The notes beneath the pieces were generated by a model, which did no database searches, had not been told where the DNA came from, and was given only the letters and a program-made list of their open reading frames with translations. Made by a program: the position numbers and the translations under genes. A stretch of 11,677 nt of DNA from an uncultured Roseateles sp. (lineage in GTDB: Bacteria; Pseudomonadota; Gammaproteobacteria; Burkholderiales; Burkholderiaceae), in contig CAMPJJ010000141.1 of assembly GCA_946886855.1 (NCBI GenBank), positions 1 to 11,677 on the forward strand, given 5' to 3'. Positions 1-5,872 of this stretch are shown here, in pieces. The stretch's first letter is position 1. The number at the start of each line of letters is the position of its first letter.

Positions 1-172
1 GCCCCTGCCCCAACCCCTGCAGATGCCACGCGTGCTCGTCGAGCCCGTCCGGATCGAGGTAGAGGCAGCGCTGCTCGATGACGAAGACCTCGGCGCGCAG
101 CCGCAGCGCGCGGTACAGGCCGCGCACGCCCAGGTCGTCGAAAGGCTGGTTGATCCAGCGCGGGCCGGCCAT
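1..172 (-). CDS. ElaA-family GNAT N-acetyltransferase (partial, N-terminal 57 codons)
   Basis: The gene runs off the left edge, so only its N-terminal part is seen. It starts at the ATG at 172-170 and encodes MAGPRWINQPFDDL, then LYRALRLRAEVFVIEQRC, then YLDPDGLDEHAWHLQG. This matches the start of ElaA-like GNAT proteins: W-x(6)-F-x-x-L, LYxxLxLRxxVFVxEQxCxY, DxDGxDxxxxHL. Family members are small acyl-CoA-dependent acetyltransferases whose physiological substrate is poorly known. The acetyl-CoA-binding part lies outside the window. The start codon overlaps the stop of the upstream oxidoreductase by one base (TGATG), which implies translational coupling and co-transcription. Family assignment is fairly secure; specific function is not. 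Confidence 0.8.
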   Translation of the reverse strand, partial: MAGPRWINQPFDDLGVRGLYRALRLRAEVFVIEQRCLYLDPDGLDEHAWHLQGLGQG

Positions 173-1191
173 CAGACCAGCTTCACCAGCTGCTTGCCGA
201 AGTTGCGGCCCTTGAGCAGTCCCAGGAAGGCTTCCGGCGCGTTCTCCAGGCCCTGCGCGACGCTCTCGCGGAACTTCAGCTTGGCCGTAGCGACCAGCGT
301 GCCCAGCTCCTTCAGCGCCTCGGGCCACACGTCCATGTGCTCGGAGACGATGAAGCCCTCGACCTTCATCCGGTTCGTGAGGATCAGCTGCGGGAAGGTC
401 AGCGGGATCGGCTCGCCGTTGTAGCCGGCGATCATGCCGCACATGGCCACGCGGCTGAACGCGTTGGCGCGCAGCAGCACGGCGTCGAGGATCATGCCGC
501 CGACGTTCTCGAAGTGGCCGTCGATGCCGTCCGGGCAGGCGGCCTTCAGGGCGGCCGACAGCGACTTCAGGTCGGTGTGCTGCTTGTAGTCGACGCAGGC
601 GTCGAAACCGAGTTCCTCCACCACGTAGCGGCACTTGTCCGCGCCGCCGGCGATGCCCACCGCGCGCGCGCCGCGCACCTTGGCCAGCTGGCCGACGGCG
701 CCCCCCACCGCGCCGCTGGCGGCGCTGACGACCACGGTCTGTCCGGGCTTGGGATCGATGATCTTGACCAGGCCGTACCAGGCCGTCACGCCGGGCATGC
801 CGACCGCGCCGAGGTAGGCCGACAGCGGCACGTGCGTCGTGTCGACCTTCTGCAGCACCCCGCGCTGGTTGGCGTCGACCAGCTGGTATTCCTGCCAGCC
901 GCCCATGCCCACGACCTTGTCGCCGACGGCGAAGTGCGCGTTCCTGGACGCGACCACCTCGCCCACGGTGCCGCCGATCATGACGGCGTCGAGCGGCTGC
1001 GGCGCGGCGTAGCTCTTGCTCTCGTTCATGCGGCCGCGCATGTAGGGATCGAGGCTCAGGTAGTGGTTGCGGACCAGCACCTGGCCGTCCGCGAGTTCAG
1101 GGATCGGCTGCTCGACCAGCTTGAAGTTGTCAGTGCCGGCTTCACCGGTGGGGCGGGAGGCCAGCAGGATCTGGCGGTTCACTTGGCTCAT
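172..1191 (-). CDS. Zinc-independent medium-chain NADP-dependent oxidoreductase (CurA / leukotriene-B4 dehydrogenase-like)
   Basis: A 339-residue protein, the usual family length. Residues 44-55 read YLSLDPYMRGRM, a signature of the CurA/YncB and prostaglandin-reductase branch of the medium-chain dehydrogenase/reductase superfamily. Residues 157-168 read AASGAVGGAVGQ, the glycine-rich nucleotide-binding loop. The cysteine and histidine ligands of zinc alcohol dehydrogenases are absent, as expected for this branch. Known members reduce the C=C bond of alpha,beta-unsaturated ketones and aldehydes with NADPH; the substrate here is unknown and the site is presumably cytoplasmic. I chose the ATG at 1191 because GAGGAG lies about six bases upstream on the minus strand (near 1198-1203). 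An in-frame ATG at 1230 would add 13 unrelated-looking residues. The gene overlaps the ElaA-like gene by one base. Confidence 0.9.
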   Translation of the reverse strand: MSQVNRQILLASRPTGEAGTDNFKLVEQPIPELADGQVLVRNHYLSLDPYMRGRMNESKSYAAPQPLDAVMIGGTVGEVVASRNAHFAVGDKVVGMGGWQEYQLVDANQRGVLQKVDTTHVPLSAYLGAVGMPGVTAWYGLVKIIDPKPGQTVVVSAASGAVGGAVGQLAKVRGARAVGIAGGADKCRYVVEELGFDACVDYKQHTDLKSLSAALKAACPDGIDGHFENVGGMILDAVLLRANAFSRVAMCGMIAGYNGEPIPLTFPQLILTNRMKVEGFIVSEHMDVWPEALKELGTLVATAKLKFRESVAQGLENAPEAFLGLLKGRNFGKQLVKLV

Positions 1192-1196
1192 CGAGG

Positions 1197-1203
1197 GCTC
1201 CTC
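1197..1203 (-). promoter_or_regulatory. Shine-Dalgarno site GAGGAGC fixing the oxidoreductase start
   Basis: On the minus strand GAGGAGC precedes the ATG at 1191 by five bases. The upstream in-frame ATG at 1230 has no comparable site, so 1191 is the preferred start. Confidence 0.7.
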
Positions 1204-1216
1204 GGTCGTTGTTGAT

Positions 1217-1232
1217 CCATGCCATTGCATGG
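1217..1232. promoter_or_regulatory. Inverted repeat CCATGC-CATT-GCATGG upstream of the oxidoreductase
   Basis: Two perfect 6-base arms are separated by four bases, centred about 33 bases upstream of the oxidoreductase start. It could be an operator or a small hairpin in the leader RNA. I see no convincing -10/-35 pair beside it, so the role is a guess. Confidence 0.3.
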
Positions 1233-1441
1233 CTCATGAAAGGGCATCGCGGGCGGCCACCCGGCCACGATCCGTGACGGAATGCCGACGATTGAACCAC
1301 GCCCGACTCCCCCTCCACGTCCCTCGGGTGACAGAAAAGAACGAGCGTGCTTTTCCAGCCGTCGACCTGCATCTTCATGTCAAGAACCGCTGGCGTCGGG
1401 TGTCGACTGACCTCCTCATTCCCGTCCCTCGTCCCGTCACC

Positions 1442-2695
1442 ATGTCGCAGATCTTCCGTCGTTCGAATCTCCCCTCCTGGCTGGTCGGCGATGCCGCGCC
1501 GGCGCACGCGGCCCACGATCCTGGCGTGCGCGCGTGGATGAAGGAGGTGGGCTCGGCGCGGAAGGAGGCCGCACCGGTGGCCCGGATCCTCGAGAAGGCC
1601 CTGGCCCGCAAGCCGGAGACCCTGGACCTCTCCTCGGCGCCGCAGCGGCTCCTGGAACAGTTGCCGGTCAGGGTGTTGCTGCGCCTGCGAGGGCCCACGC
1701 AGACCTTGGTGCTGCCGCAGGAATGCGCCCCGGCCGTCGCGCTGCGCTTGATGCACGAGGTCGGCGCGGGTGAGCTCCTGCCGACGTCGCTGATGAAGGC
1801 GGTCGAGCAGGCCATGTCGCCGAAGCCCGTCGCGAAGTTGCTCCAGCCGCGGCTGGAGAGGCCGTCGAGCCCAGCCACGCCGGATCGGACCAGCGCCGCT
1901 TCAACCGATCACCACATGCCGGCGCGCCGCGACGAAGCCGTCTACGACACACCGCCTCGCCGCGACGACGCCGTCTACGACACGCCGCCGCGCCGCCATG
2001 AAGCGATCGACGACGTCCCGCCGCGTCGGCGTGAAGCGATCTACGACGTCCCGCCCCGGCGCCGAGACGCGGCGCGGGACCAGCCCCCTGCTTCGACCGC
2101 CGGAGGCTACGAGACGCCCGCCCCGCTCTTCGTCGGCCGGCGCGACGCCGCGCATCGCACCGGCGTTGCGTCCGGAAGGCCGGACGAGACCGGCAGCGAC
2201 TACGTCCTGCCCGACCGTTTGCCCGCCCCCGATGGCCCGAAGAAGCCGGTGTATCTCAACCAGCCGGCGCCCGCGCGGACGGCCCTTCGCCAGCGCGCGC
2301 TGATCGACGGCATGCCGATGCTCCCGTCCGTGCGCGTGAGCGCCGAGGACATCGACACGGCGCTGCGCGCGCTGCGCACGCTCACCGCCTGGTCCAGGGC
2401 CCATGCCGGCAATGAAGGCCAGCACCCGCGATGCGCCATGTCCGCCGGGGACGCGGAGGCCCTCGCCCGGGTCCTGCGGCAGGTGTCGGCGGCCCAGCTG
2501 AAGGCCCACGAAAGGAGCTCGTGGATGGCCGCCACGGCCGCGCTGGCCACACGTCCACCGCGCGCGGGCTTGCACGTCACGCCGGAGACGGTCGGCCATC
2601 TGGAACGCGCCCTGGATGCCGTGCGGATGCTGGTGGCCGATGTGGGCGGCGAGGCGCCTGCGCTGCCAGGCCGCTCGCGCGGCCATGGGGCGTGA
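1442..2695 (+). CDS. Unrecognised 417-residue protein with tandem YDxPP repeats; candidate phosphotyrosine-docking effector
   Basis: I do not recognise this family. The start at ATG 1442 is chosen because the frame upstream runs into the oxidoreductase gene; no strong ribosome site is visible, so a GTG near 1400 is possible. Residues 1-135 are mostly helical-looking and end at about KAVEQAM. Residues 136-295 are a disordered, Pro/Arg/Asp-rich linker. It contains five 11-residue repeats (162-216) and further sites at Y223 (YETP), Y254 (YVLP) and Y271 (YLNQ). Residues 296-400 are three helix-like segments starting VSAED, MSAGD and VTPET. All six tyrosines lie in Y-x-x-P or Y-x-N contexts. In eukaryotes pYDxP binds Crk-type SH2 domains (as in p130Cas) and pYxN binds Grb2; bacterial EPIYA effectors use comparable sites. 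There is no Sec signal or membrane segment. The gene is monocistronic and converges with the thioesterase gene at a 2-base gap. A secreted effector is inference; a surface or scaffolding protein is possible. Confidence 0.75.
   Translation: MSQIFRRSNLPSWLVGDAAPAHAAHDPGVRAWMKEVGSARKEAAPVARILEKALARKPETLDLSSAPQRLLEQLPVRVLLRLRGPTQTLVLPQECAPAVALRLMHEVGAGELLPTSLMKAVEQAMSPKPVAKLLQPRLERPSSPATPDRTSAASTDHHMPARRDEAVYDTPPRRDDAVYDTPPRRHEAIDDVPPRRREAIYDVPPRRRDAARDQPPASTAGGYETPAPLFVGRRDAAHRTGVASGRPDETGSDYVLPDRLPAPDGPKKPVYLNQPAPARTALRQRALIDGMPMLPSVRVSAEDIDTALRALRTLTAWSRAHAGNEGQHPRCAMSAGDAEALARVLRQVSAAQLKAHERSSWMAATAALATRPPRAGLHVTPETVGHLERALDAVRMLVADVGGEAPALPGRSRGHGA
1925..2089 (+). repeat. Five tandem 33-base (11-residue) repeats encoding RRxxAxYDxPP
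   Basis: The units encode RRDEAVYDTPP, RRDDAVYDTPP, RRHEAIDDVPP, RRREAIYDVPP and RRRDAARDQPP. Unit boundaries fall at 1925, 1958, 1991, 2024 and 2057. The third unit has Asp in place of Tyr and the fifth has Arg, so three of five keep the tyrosine (Y168, Y179, Y201). Codons differ between units (for example CGC, CGT and CGG for Arg; ACA and ACG for Thr), so the array is not a fresh duplication. Confidence 0.95.
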
Positions 2696-2697
2696 GC

Positions 2698-3150
2698 TCA
2701 GTCCTCGCTGCGCTGCAGCGCCTTGAGGCTGCGGCCCTTGCCGGGCAGCGCCTTCAGGTACTTGAAGGTGCCGGTGGCGTGGGCGCAGAGCTTGCCGTCC
2801 TCGCCGTAGACCGCGCCGTCGCAGAAGGCCATCGTCGTCGAGCGGTGCAGCAGCCGGCCGACCGCGCGCAAGGCGCCCTCGCCGGGGCGCATGAAACTGG
2901 TCTTCATCTCCACCGTGACCACGCCGGGCCCGAAGCCCGGCTGGTCGCGGTGCACGCTGCGCGCCGCATGCGCCATCGCCACGTCCAGCAGCGTCATCAG
3001 CACGCCGCCGTGCGCCACCTCCCACGAGTTCAGGTGCAGCTCGCGGATGTCGACCCGCAGCTCGGCCTCGCCCTCGTCGATGCGGACCAGCTCGAAACCC
3101 AGCTGCTGGACGAAGGGGATGTGGACGGGGAACTTCAACGGCTCGGGCAT
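2698..3150 (-). CDS. PaaI-family hotdog-fold acyl-CoA thioesterase
   Basis: A 150-residue protein of normal PaaI length. Residues 47-56 read HGGVLMTLLD, the hotdog-fold motif in which HGG and the following Asp (D56) line the active site of PaaI-type thioesterases. Later strands read VVTVEMKTSFMRP and GRLLHRSTTMAFCDGAVY, also typical. Members hydrolyse acyl-CoA or aromatic acyl-CoA to free acid and CoA in the cytoplasm. As the last gene of the beta-oxidation operon it may release CoA from stalled intermediates; the exact substrate cannot be read from sequence. The ribosome site before ATG 3150 is weak. The gap to the SDR gene is 47 bases and contains a 13-base tandem repeat. The 3' end converges with the YDxPP gene. 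Confidence 0.88.
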   Translation of the reverse strand: MPEPLKFPVHIPFVQQLGFELVRIDEGEAELRVDIRELHLNSWEVAHGGVLMTLLDVAMAHAARSVHRDQPGFGPGVVTVEMKTSFMRPGEGALRAVGRLLHRSTTMAFCDGAVYGEDGKLCAHATGTFKYLKALPGKGRSLKALQRSED

Positions 3151-3161
3151 GTGACGAGGAA

Positions 3162-3187
3162 GGCGGACGGGGACGGCGGACGGGGAC
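3162..3187. repeat. 13-base tandem repeat GGCGGACGGGGAC x2 between SDR and thioesterase genes
   Basis: Two perfect adjacent copies (3162-3174 and 3175-3187), followed by GG, fill most of the 47-base intergenic gap. Probably slippage-derived spacer sequence in the operon mRNA; no function is evident. Confidence 0.85.
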
Positions 3188-3197
3188 GGTGAGGCGA

Positions 3198-3989
3198 TCA
3201 GCTGCCGTGGACGGCGGAGACGCCGCCGTCGACCGCGAGGATCTGCCCGGTGATGTGTTTCCCGGCGCGGCTCGCGAACAGCAGGGCGGCGCCCTTGAGG
3301 TCCTCATCATCGCCGATGCGCTTGAGCGGGGCGTGCTCGGCGAGCTTGTCCTCGCCAATCGCGGCCATCAGGCCCTTGGTCATCTTGCTGGGGAAGAAGC
3401 CCGGCGCCAGCGCGTTGACGGTGATGCCGTGCACGCCCCATTCGCCGGCCAGCGCGCGGGTGAAGTTCACCGCCGCGCCCTTGCTGGTGTTGTAGGCGAT
3501 GGTCTTCATCATGCCGCTGTTGCCGCCCAGGCCGGCGATCGAAGCCACGTTGATGATGCGGCCCGACTTGCGCGGGATCATGCTGCGCTTCGCGACCTCC
3601 TGGCTCATCACGAACAGGCTGCGGATGTTCAGGTCCATCACCTTGTCCCAGGCCTCGACCGGGTGGTCCTCGGCGGGCGCGCCCCAGGTCGCGCCGGCGT
3701 TGTTGACGAGGATGTCGATCTGGCCGAGCTTCGCGAGCGTCTGCTCGACGATGCCGCGCGCCTGCGCCTCGTCGGAGGCGTCGGCGGCAATGAAGTGCGC
3801 CGCGATGCCGCGCGCCTTCAGATGCGCCACGGCCTCCTCCAGGTCGGCCGCCTTGCGCGAACTCAGCATCAGCGTCGCGCCGGCCTCGCCGAGCGCCTCC
3901 GCGATCTGCAGCCCGAGGCCGCGGGATCCGCCCGTCACCAGCGCCACCTGGCCGGTCAGGTCGAAGAGGTCTTGCACCTTGCTGCTCAT
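3198..3989 (-). CDS. Classical short-chain dehydrogenase/reductase (SDR)
   Basis: A 263-residue protein with the full classical SDR set: TGGSRGLG at 19-26 (cofactor loop), NNAG at 96-99, and the catalytic tetrad N121, S150, Y166 and K170 (YNTSK). The basic residue in SSRK (R45) after the second strand favours NADP(H), by family rules. The C-terminal GKHITGQILAVDGG is typical of SDRs acting on acyl or keto substrates. The start at ATG 3989 is chosen because AAGGAG lies six bases upstream; an ATG at 4019 in the same frame would overlap the acyl-CoA dehydrogenase gene. It probably oxidises or reduces a hydroxy/oxo-acyl intermediate within the beta-oxidation operon; the substrate is inferred from context only. 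The gap to the preceding gene is 20 bases. Confidence 0.9.
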   Translation of the reverse strand: MSSKVQDLFDLTGQVALVTGGSRGLGLQIAEALGEAGATLMLSSRKAADLEEAVAHLKARGIAAHFIAADASDEAQARGIVEQTLAKLGQIDILVNNAGATWGAPAEDHPVEAWDKVMDLNIRSLFVMSQEVAKRSMIPRKSGRIINVASIAGLGGNSGMMKTIAYNTSKGAAVNFTRALAGEWGVHGITVNALAPGFFPSKMTKGLMAAIGEDKLAEHAPLKRIGDDEDLKGAALLFASRAGKHITGQILAVDGGVSAVHGS

Positions 3990-3995
3990 CGTCGT

Positions 3996-4001
3996 CTCCT
4001 T
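3996..4001 (-). promoter_or_regulatory. Shine-Dalgarno site AAGGAG deciding the SDR start
   Basis: AAGGAG on the minus strand sits six bases before ATG 3989 and supports this start over the longer frame beginning at 4019. Confidence 0.75.
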
Positions 4002-4009
4002 GATGTTGT

Positions 4010-5830
4010 TCAGAACCACTCGTCGCGCATCTCGCGGGTGAGCGCCTCGCGCCGCGCCACCACGCCCAGCCAGGCGGGGATCTTGGGCAGCTCGTAGGCG
4101 AAGAAGTAGCGCTGCGCGGCGCGCTTGCCGCGGGCGAAGTCATCGTCCCGGCCCTCGAGCGCGAGCGCGACGTCCAGCCAGATCCACGCCAGCACCGTGT
4201 GCCCGAAGGCCTGCAGATAGGGCGTCGCGTTGGCGAGCGCCGCTTCCGGCTCGCCGGTGGACCAGGCCTTCTTGGTCGCGCCGCCGACGGCGGCCAGCGC
4301 CGCGCCGAGTTCATTGGCCGCTTCGGCAAGACCCGGCACCTGGCCGGCGCGCTGCGCGGTGTCGCTGATGCGCGCGGCCAGCGCCATCAGCGCCTGCCCG
4401 CCGTCCATCACGACCTTGCGGCCCAGCAGGTCCAGCGCCTGGATGCCGTGCGTGCCCTCGTGGATCATGTTCAGGCGGTTGTCGCGCCAGTGCTGCTCGA
4501 CCGGGAAATCGCGCGTGTAGCCGTAGCCGCCCAGCACCTGGATCGCCAGCGAGTTCGCCTCCAGGCACCACTCGCTGGGCCAGCTTTTCGCGATCGGGAT
4601 CAGGACCTCGAGCAGCCGCTTCGCGGCGGCGGCCTCGTCCTCCGAGCCCGTGTGCTGCTCGTCGACGAGCCGCGCGCAGAACAGCTCGAGCGCCAGACCG
4701 CCTTCGACGAAGCTCTTCTGCGCCAGCAGCATGCGCTTGACGTCGGCGTGCTCGATGATCAGCGCCTGCGGACGCGCCGCGTCCTTGATGCCCGCCGTCG
4801 TCACCGGTCGGCCTTGCGGCCGCTGGCGTGCGTACGCGAGGCTCGCCTCATAGCCCGCGTACCCGAGCATCACCGCGCCGAGGCCGACACCGATGCGGGC
4901 CTCGTTCATCATGTGGAACATCTGCCGCAGGCCGTCGCCGGGCTTGCCGACGAGGTAGCCGATCGCGCCCTTCTTCCCGCGCGGCGTCTGACGTCCTTCG
5001 CCGAAGTTGAGCAGGCAGTTGGTCGTGCCGCGATAGCCGAGCTTGTGGTTCAGGCCCGCCAGCGCCACGTCGTTGCGCTCGCCGGTGAGCTGTCCGTCCG
5101 TGCCGACCAGGTGCTTGGGCACGATGAACAGCGAGATGCCCTTCGTGCCCGGCAGCGGCTTGCCGTCGGGACCGGGGATCTTGGCCAGCACCAGGTGGAC
5201 GATGTTCTCGGTGATCTCGTGCTCGCCGCCGGAGATCCACATCTTGTTGCCGGTGAGCCGGTAGCGCGGGCCGAGCGGATCGGCCTCGAAGTCGGCGCCG
5301 TCGGCGTCGGCGCGCGTGGCCACGTCGGACAGCGACGATCCGGCCTGCGGCTCGGACAGGCACATCGTGCCGAACCAGCGCCCGGACAGCTCGTTCATCG
5401 CGAAGACCTCGCGCTGCGTGTCCGTGCCGTGCGCCATCAGCAGGTTGGCGTTGCCGTTGGTCAGCATCGCGTAGCCGCCCAGGGACACGCTGGCCTTGCT
5501 GAAGAAGCAGTTGGCGGCCATCTCCACGACGCAGGGCAGCTGCATGCCGCCGTGTTCGTAGTCCTGCGCGGCGGCCAGCATGCCGGAGCCGACGTAGGCA
5601 GCGAGCGCCTCGTGCGTGGCCTTCGGCAGATGGACGCGCTCGCCGTCGAAGCGCGGCTCCTCGGTGTCGGCCAGGCGGTTGAACGGCGCGAACTTCTCGC
5701 GGGCGATCTTCTCGCAGGTGTCGAGCACCGCGTCGAAGGTCTCCCGCGCGTGCTCCGAAAAGCGCTCGCGCCGGCCGAGGTCCTGCACCTTCAGCCAGTC
5801 GTAGAGCAGGAAGTCGAGGGTCTGGCGCAT
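4010..5830 (-). CDS. Acyl-CoA dehydrogenase, long (~600-residue) type with C-terminal extension
   Basis: A 606-residue FAD enzyme that introduces the trans-2 double bond into acyl-CoA, the first step of beta-oxidation, passing electrons to ETF. It starts MRQTLDFLLYDWL, as is usual for this long subgroup. MCLSEPQAGSSLSD and WISGGEHEITENIVHLVLAK are the FAD- and substrate-binding signatures. GGYGYTRDFPVEQHWRD followed by NMIHEGTHGIQALDLLGRK places the catalytic base at E458, in the position of Glu in the IYEGT motif of MCAD. The roughly 130 residues after that are the extra C-terminal domain of this subgroup. A strong AGGAGG lies five bases before ATG 5830. It is the fourth gene of the operon. 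Chain-length specificity cannot be read; long-chain or branched substrates are both possible. Confidence 0.93.
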   Translation of the reverse strand: MRQTLDFLLYDWLKVQDLGRRERFSEHARETFDAVLDTCEKIAREKFAPFNRLADTEEPRFDGERVHLPKATHEALAAYVGSGMLAAAQDYEHGGMQLPCVVEMAANCFFSKASVSLGGYAMLTNGNANLLMAHGTDTQREVFAMNELSGRWFGTMCLSEPQAGSSLSDVATRADADGADFEADPLGPRYRLTGNKMWISGGEHEITENIVHLVLAKIPGPDGKPLPGTKGISLFIVPKHLVGTDGQLTGERNDVALAGLNHKLGYRGTTNCLLNFGEGRQTPRGKKGAIGYLVGKPGDGLRQMFHMMNEARIGVGLGAVMLGYAGYEASLAYARQRPQGRPVTTAGIKDAARPQALIIEHADVKRMLLAQKSFVEGGLALELFCARLVDEQHTGSEDEAAAAKRLLEVLIPIAKSWPSEWCLEANSLAIQVLGGYGYTRDFPVEQHWRDNRLNMIHEGTHGIQALDLLGRKVVMDGGQALMALAARISDTAQRAGQVPGLAEAANELGAALAAVGGATKKAWSTGEPEAALANATPYLQAFGHTVLAWIWLDVALALEGRDDDFARGKRAAQRYFFAYELPKIPAWLGVVARREALTREMRDEWF

Positions 5831-5835
5831 CGCGC

Positions 5836-5841
5836 CCTCCT
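5836..5841 (-). promoter_or_regulatory. Strong Shine-Dalgarno AGGAGG of the acyl-CoA dehydrogenase gene
   Basis: A perfect anti-16S core match, five bases before ATG 5830. It gives this gene its own efficient translation start despite lying inside the operon. Confidence 0.8.
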
Positions 5842-5857
5842 GGTTGGCGTCAAGGCC

Positions 5858-5872
5858 GCGCGCGTGGCGCGC
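5858..5872 (-). other. GC hairpin GCGCGC-GTG-GCGCGC directly after a stop codon inside the operon
   Basis: Perfect 6-base arms with a 3-base loop begin immediately after the TGA (5875-5873) of the Sel1-like gene and end 17 bases before the next ribosome site. There is no U-tract, so it is not a classical terminator. It may affect mRNA stability or partial read-through. Confidence 0.45.

Noticed and set aside
1067..1441. Upstream extension of the YDxPP protein to a start at 1067
   Set aside because: The added part overlaps the start of the oxidoreductase on the other strand and has no protein-like character.
1231..1441. PIP-box or HrpL-type type III regulon promoter before the YDxPP gene
   Set aside because: No TTCG pair at the PIP-box spacing and no GGAACC...CCAC pair could be found by eye.
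1925..2060. Canonical EPIYA motifs
   Set aside because: No exact EPIYA occurs; the sites are EAVYD, DAVYD and EAIYD followed by x-P-P, so only a looser similarity is claimed.
1925..2089. CRISPR array
   Set aside because: The 33-base repeats are contiguous with no spacers, diverge at synonymous positions and are in frame within a gene.
1901..3358. Minus-strand open frame of 485 codons spanning the YDxPP repeats and the thioesterase gene
   Set aside because: Arg/Ala/Gly-rich shadow that crosses a convincing thioesterase gene in another frame. Its repeats merely mirror the DNA repeats.
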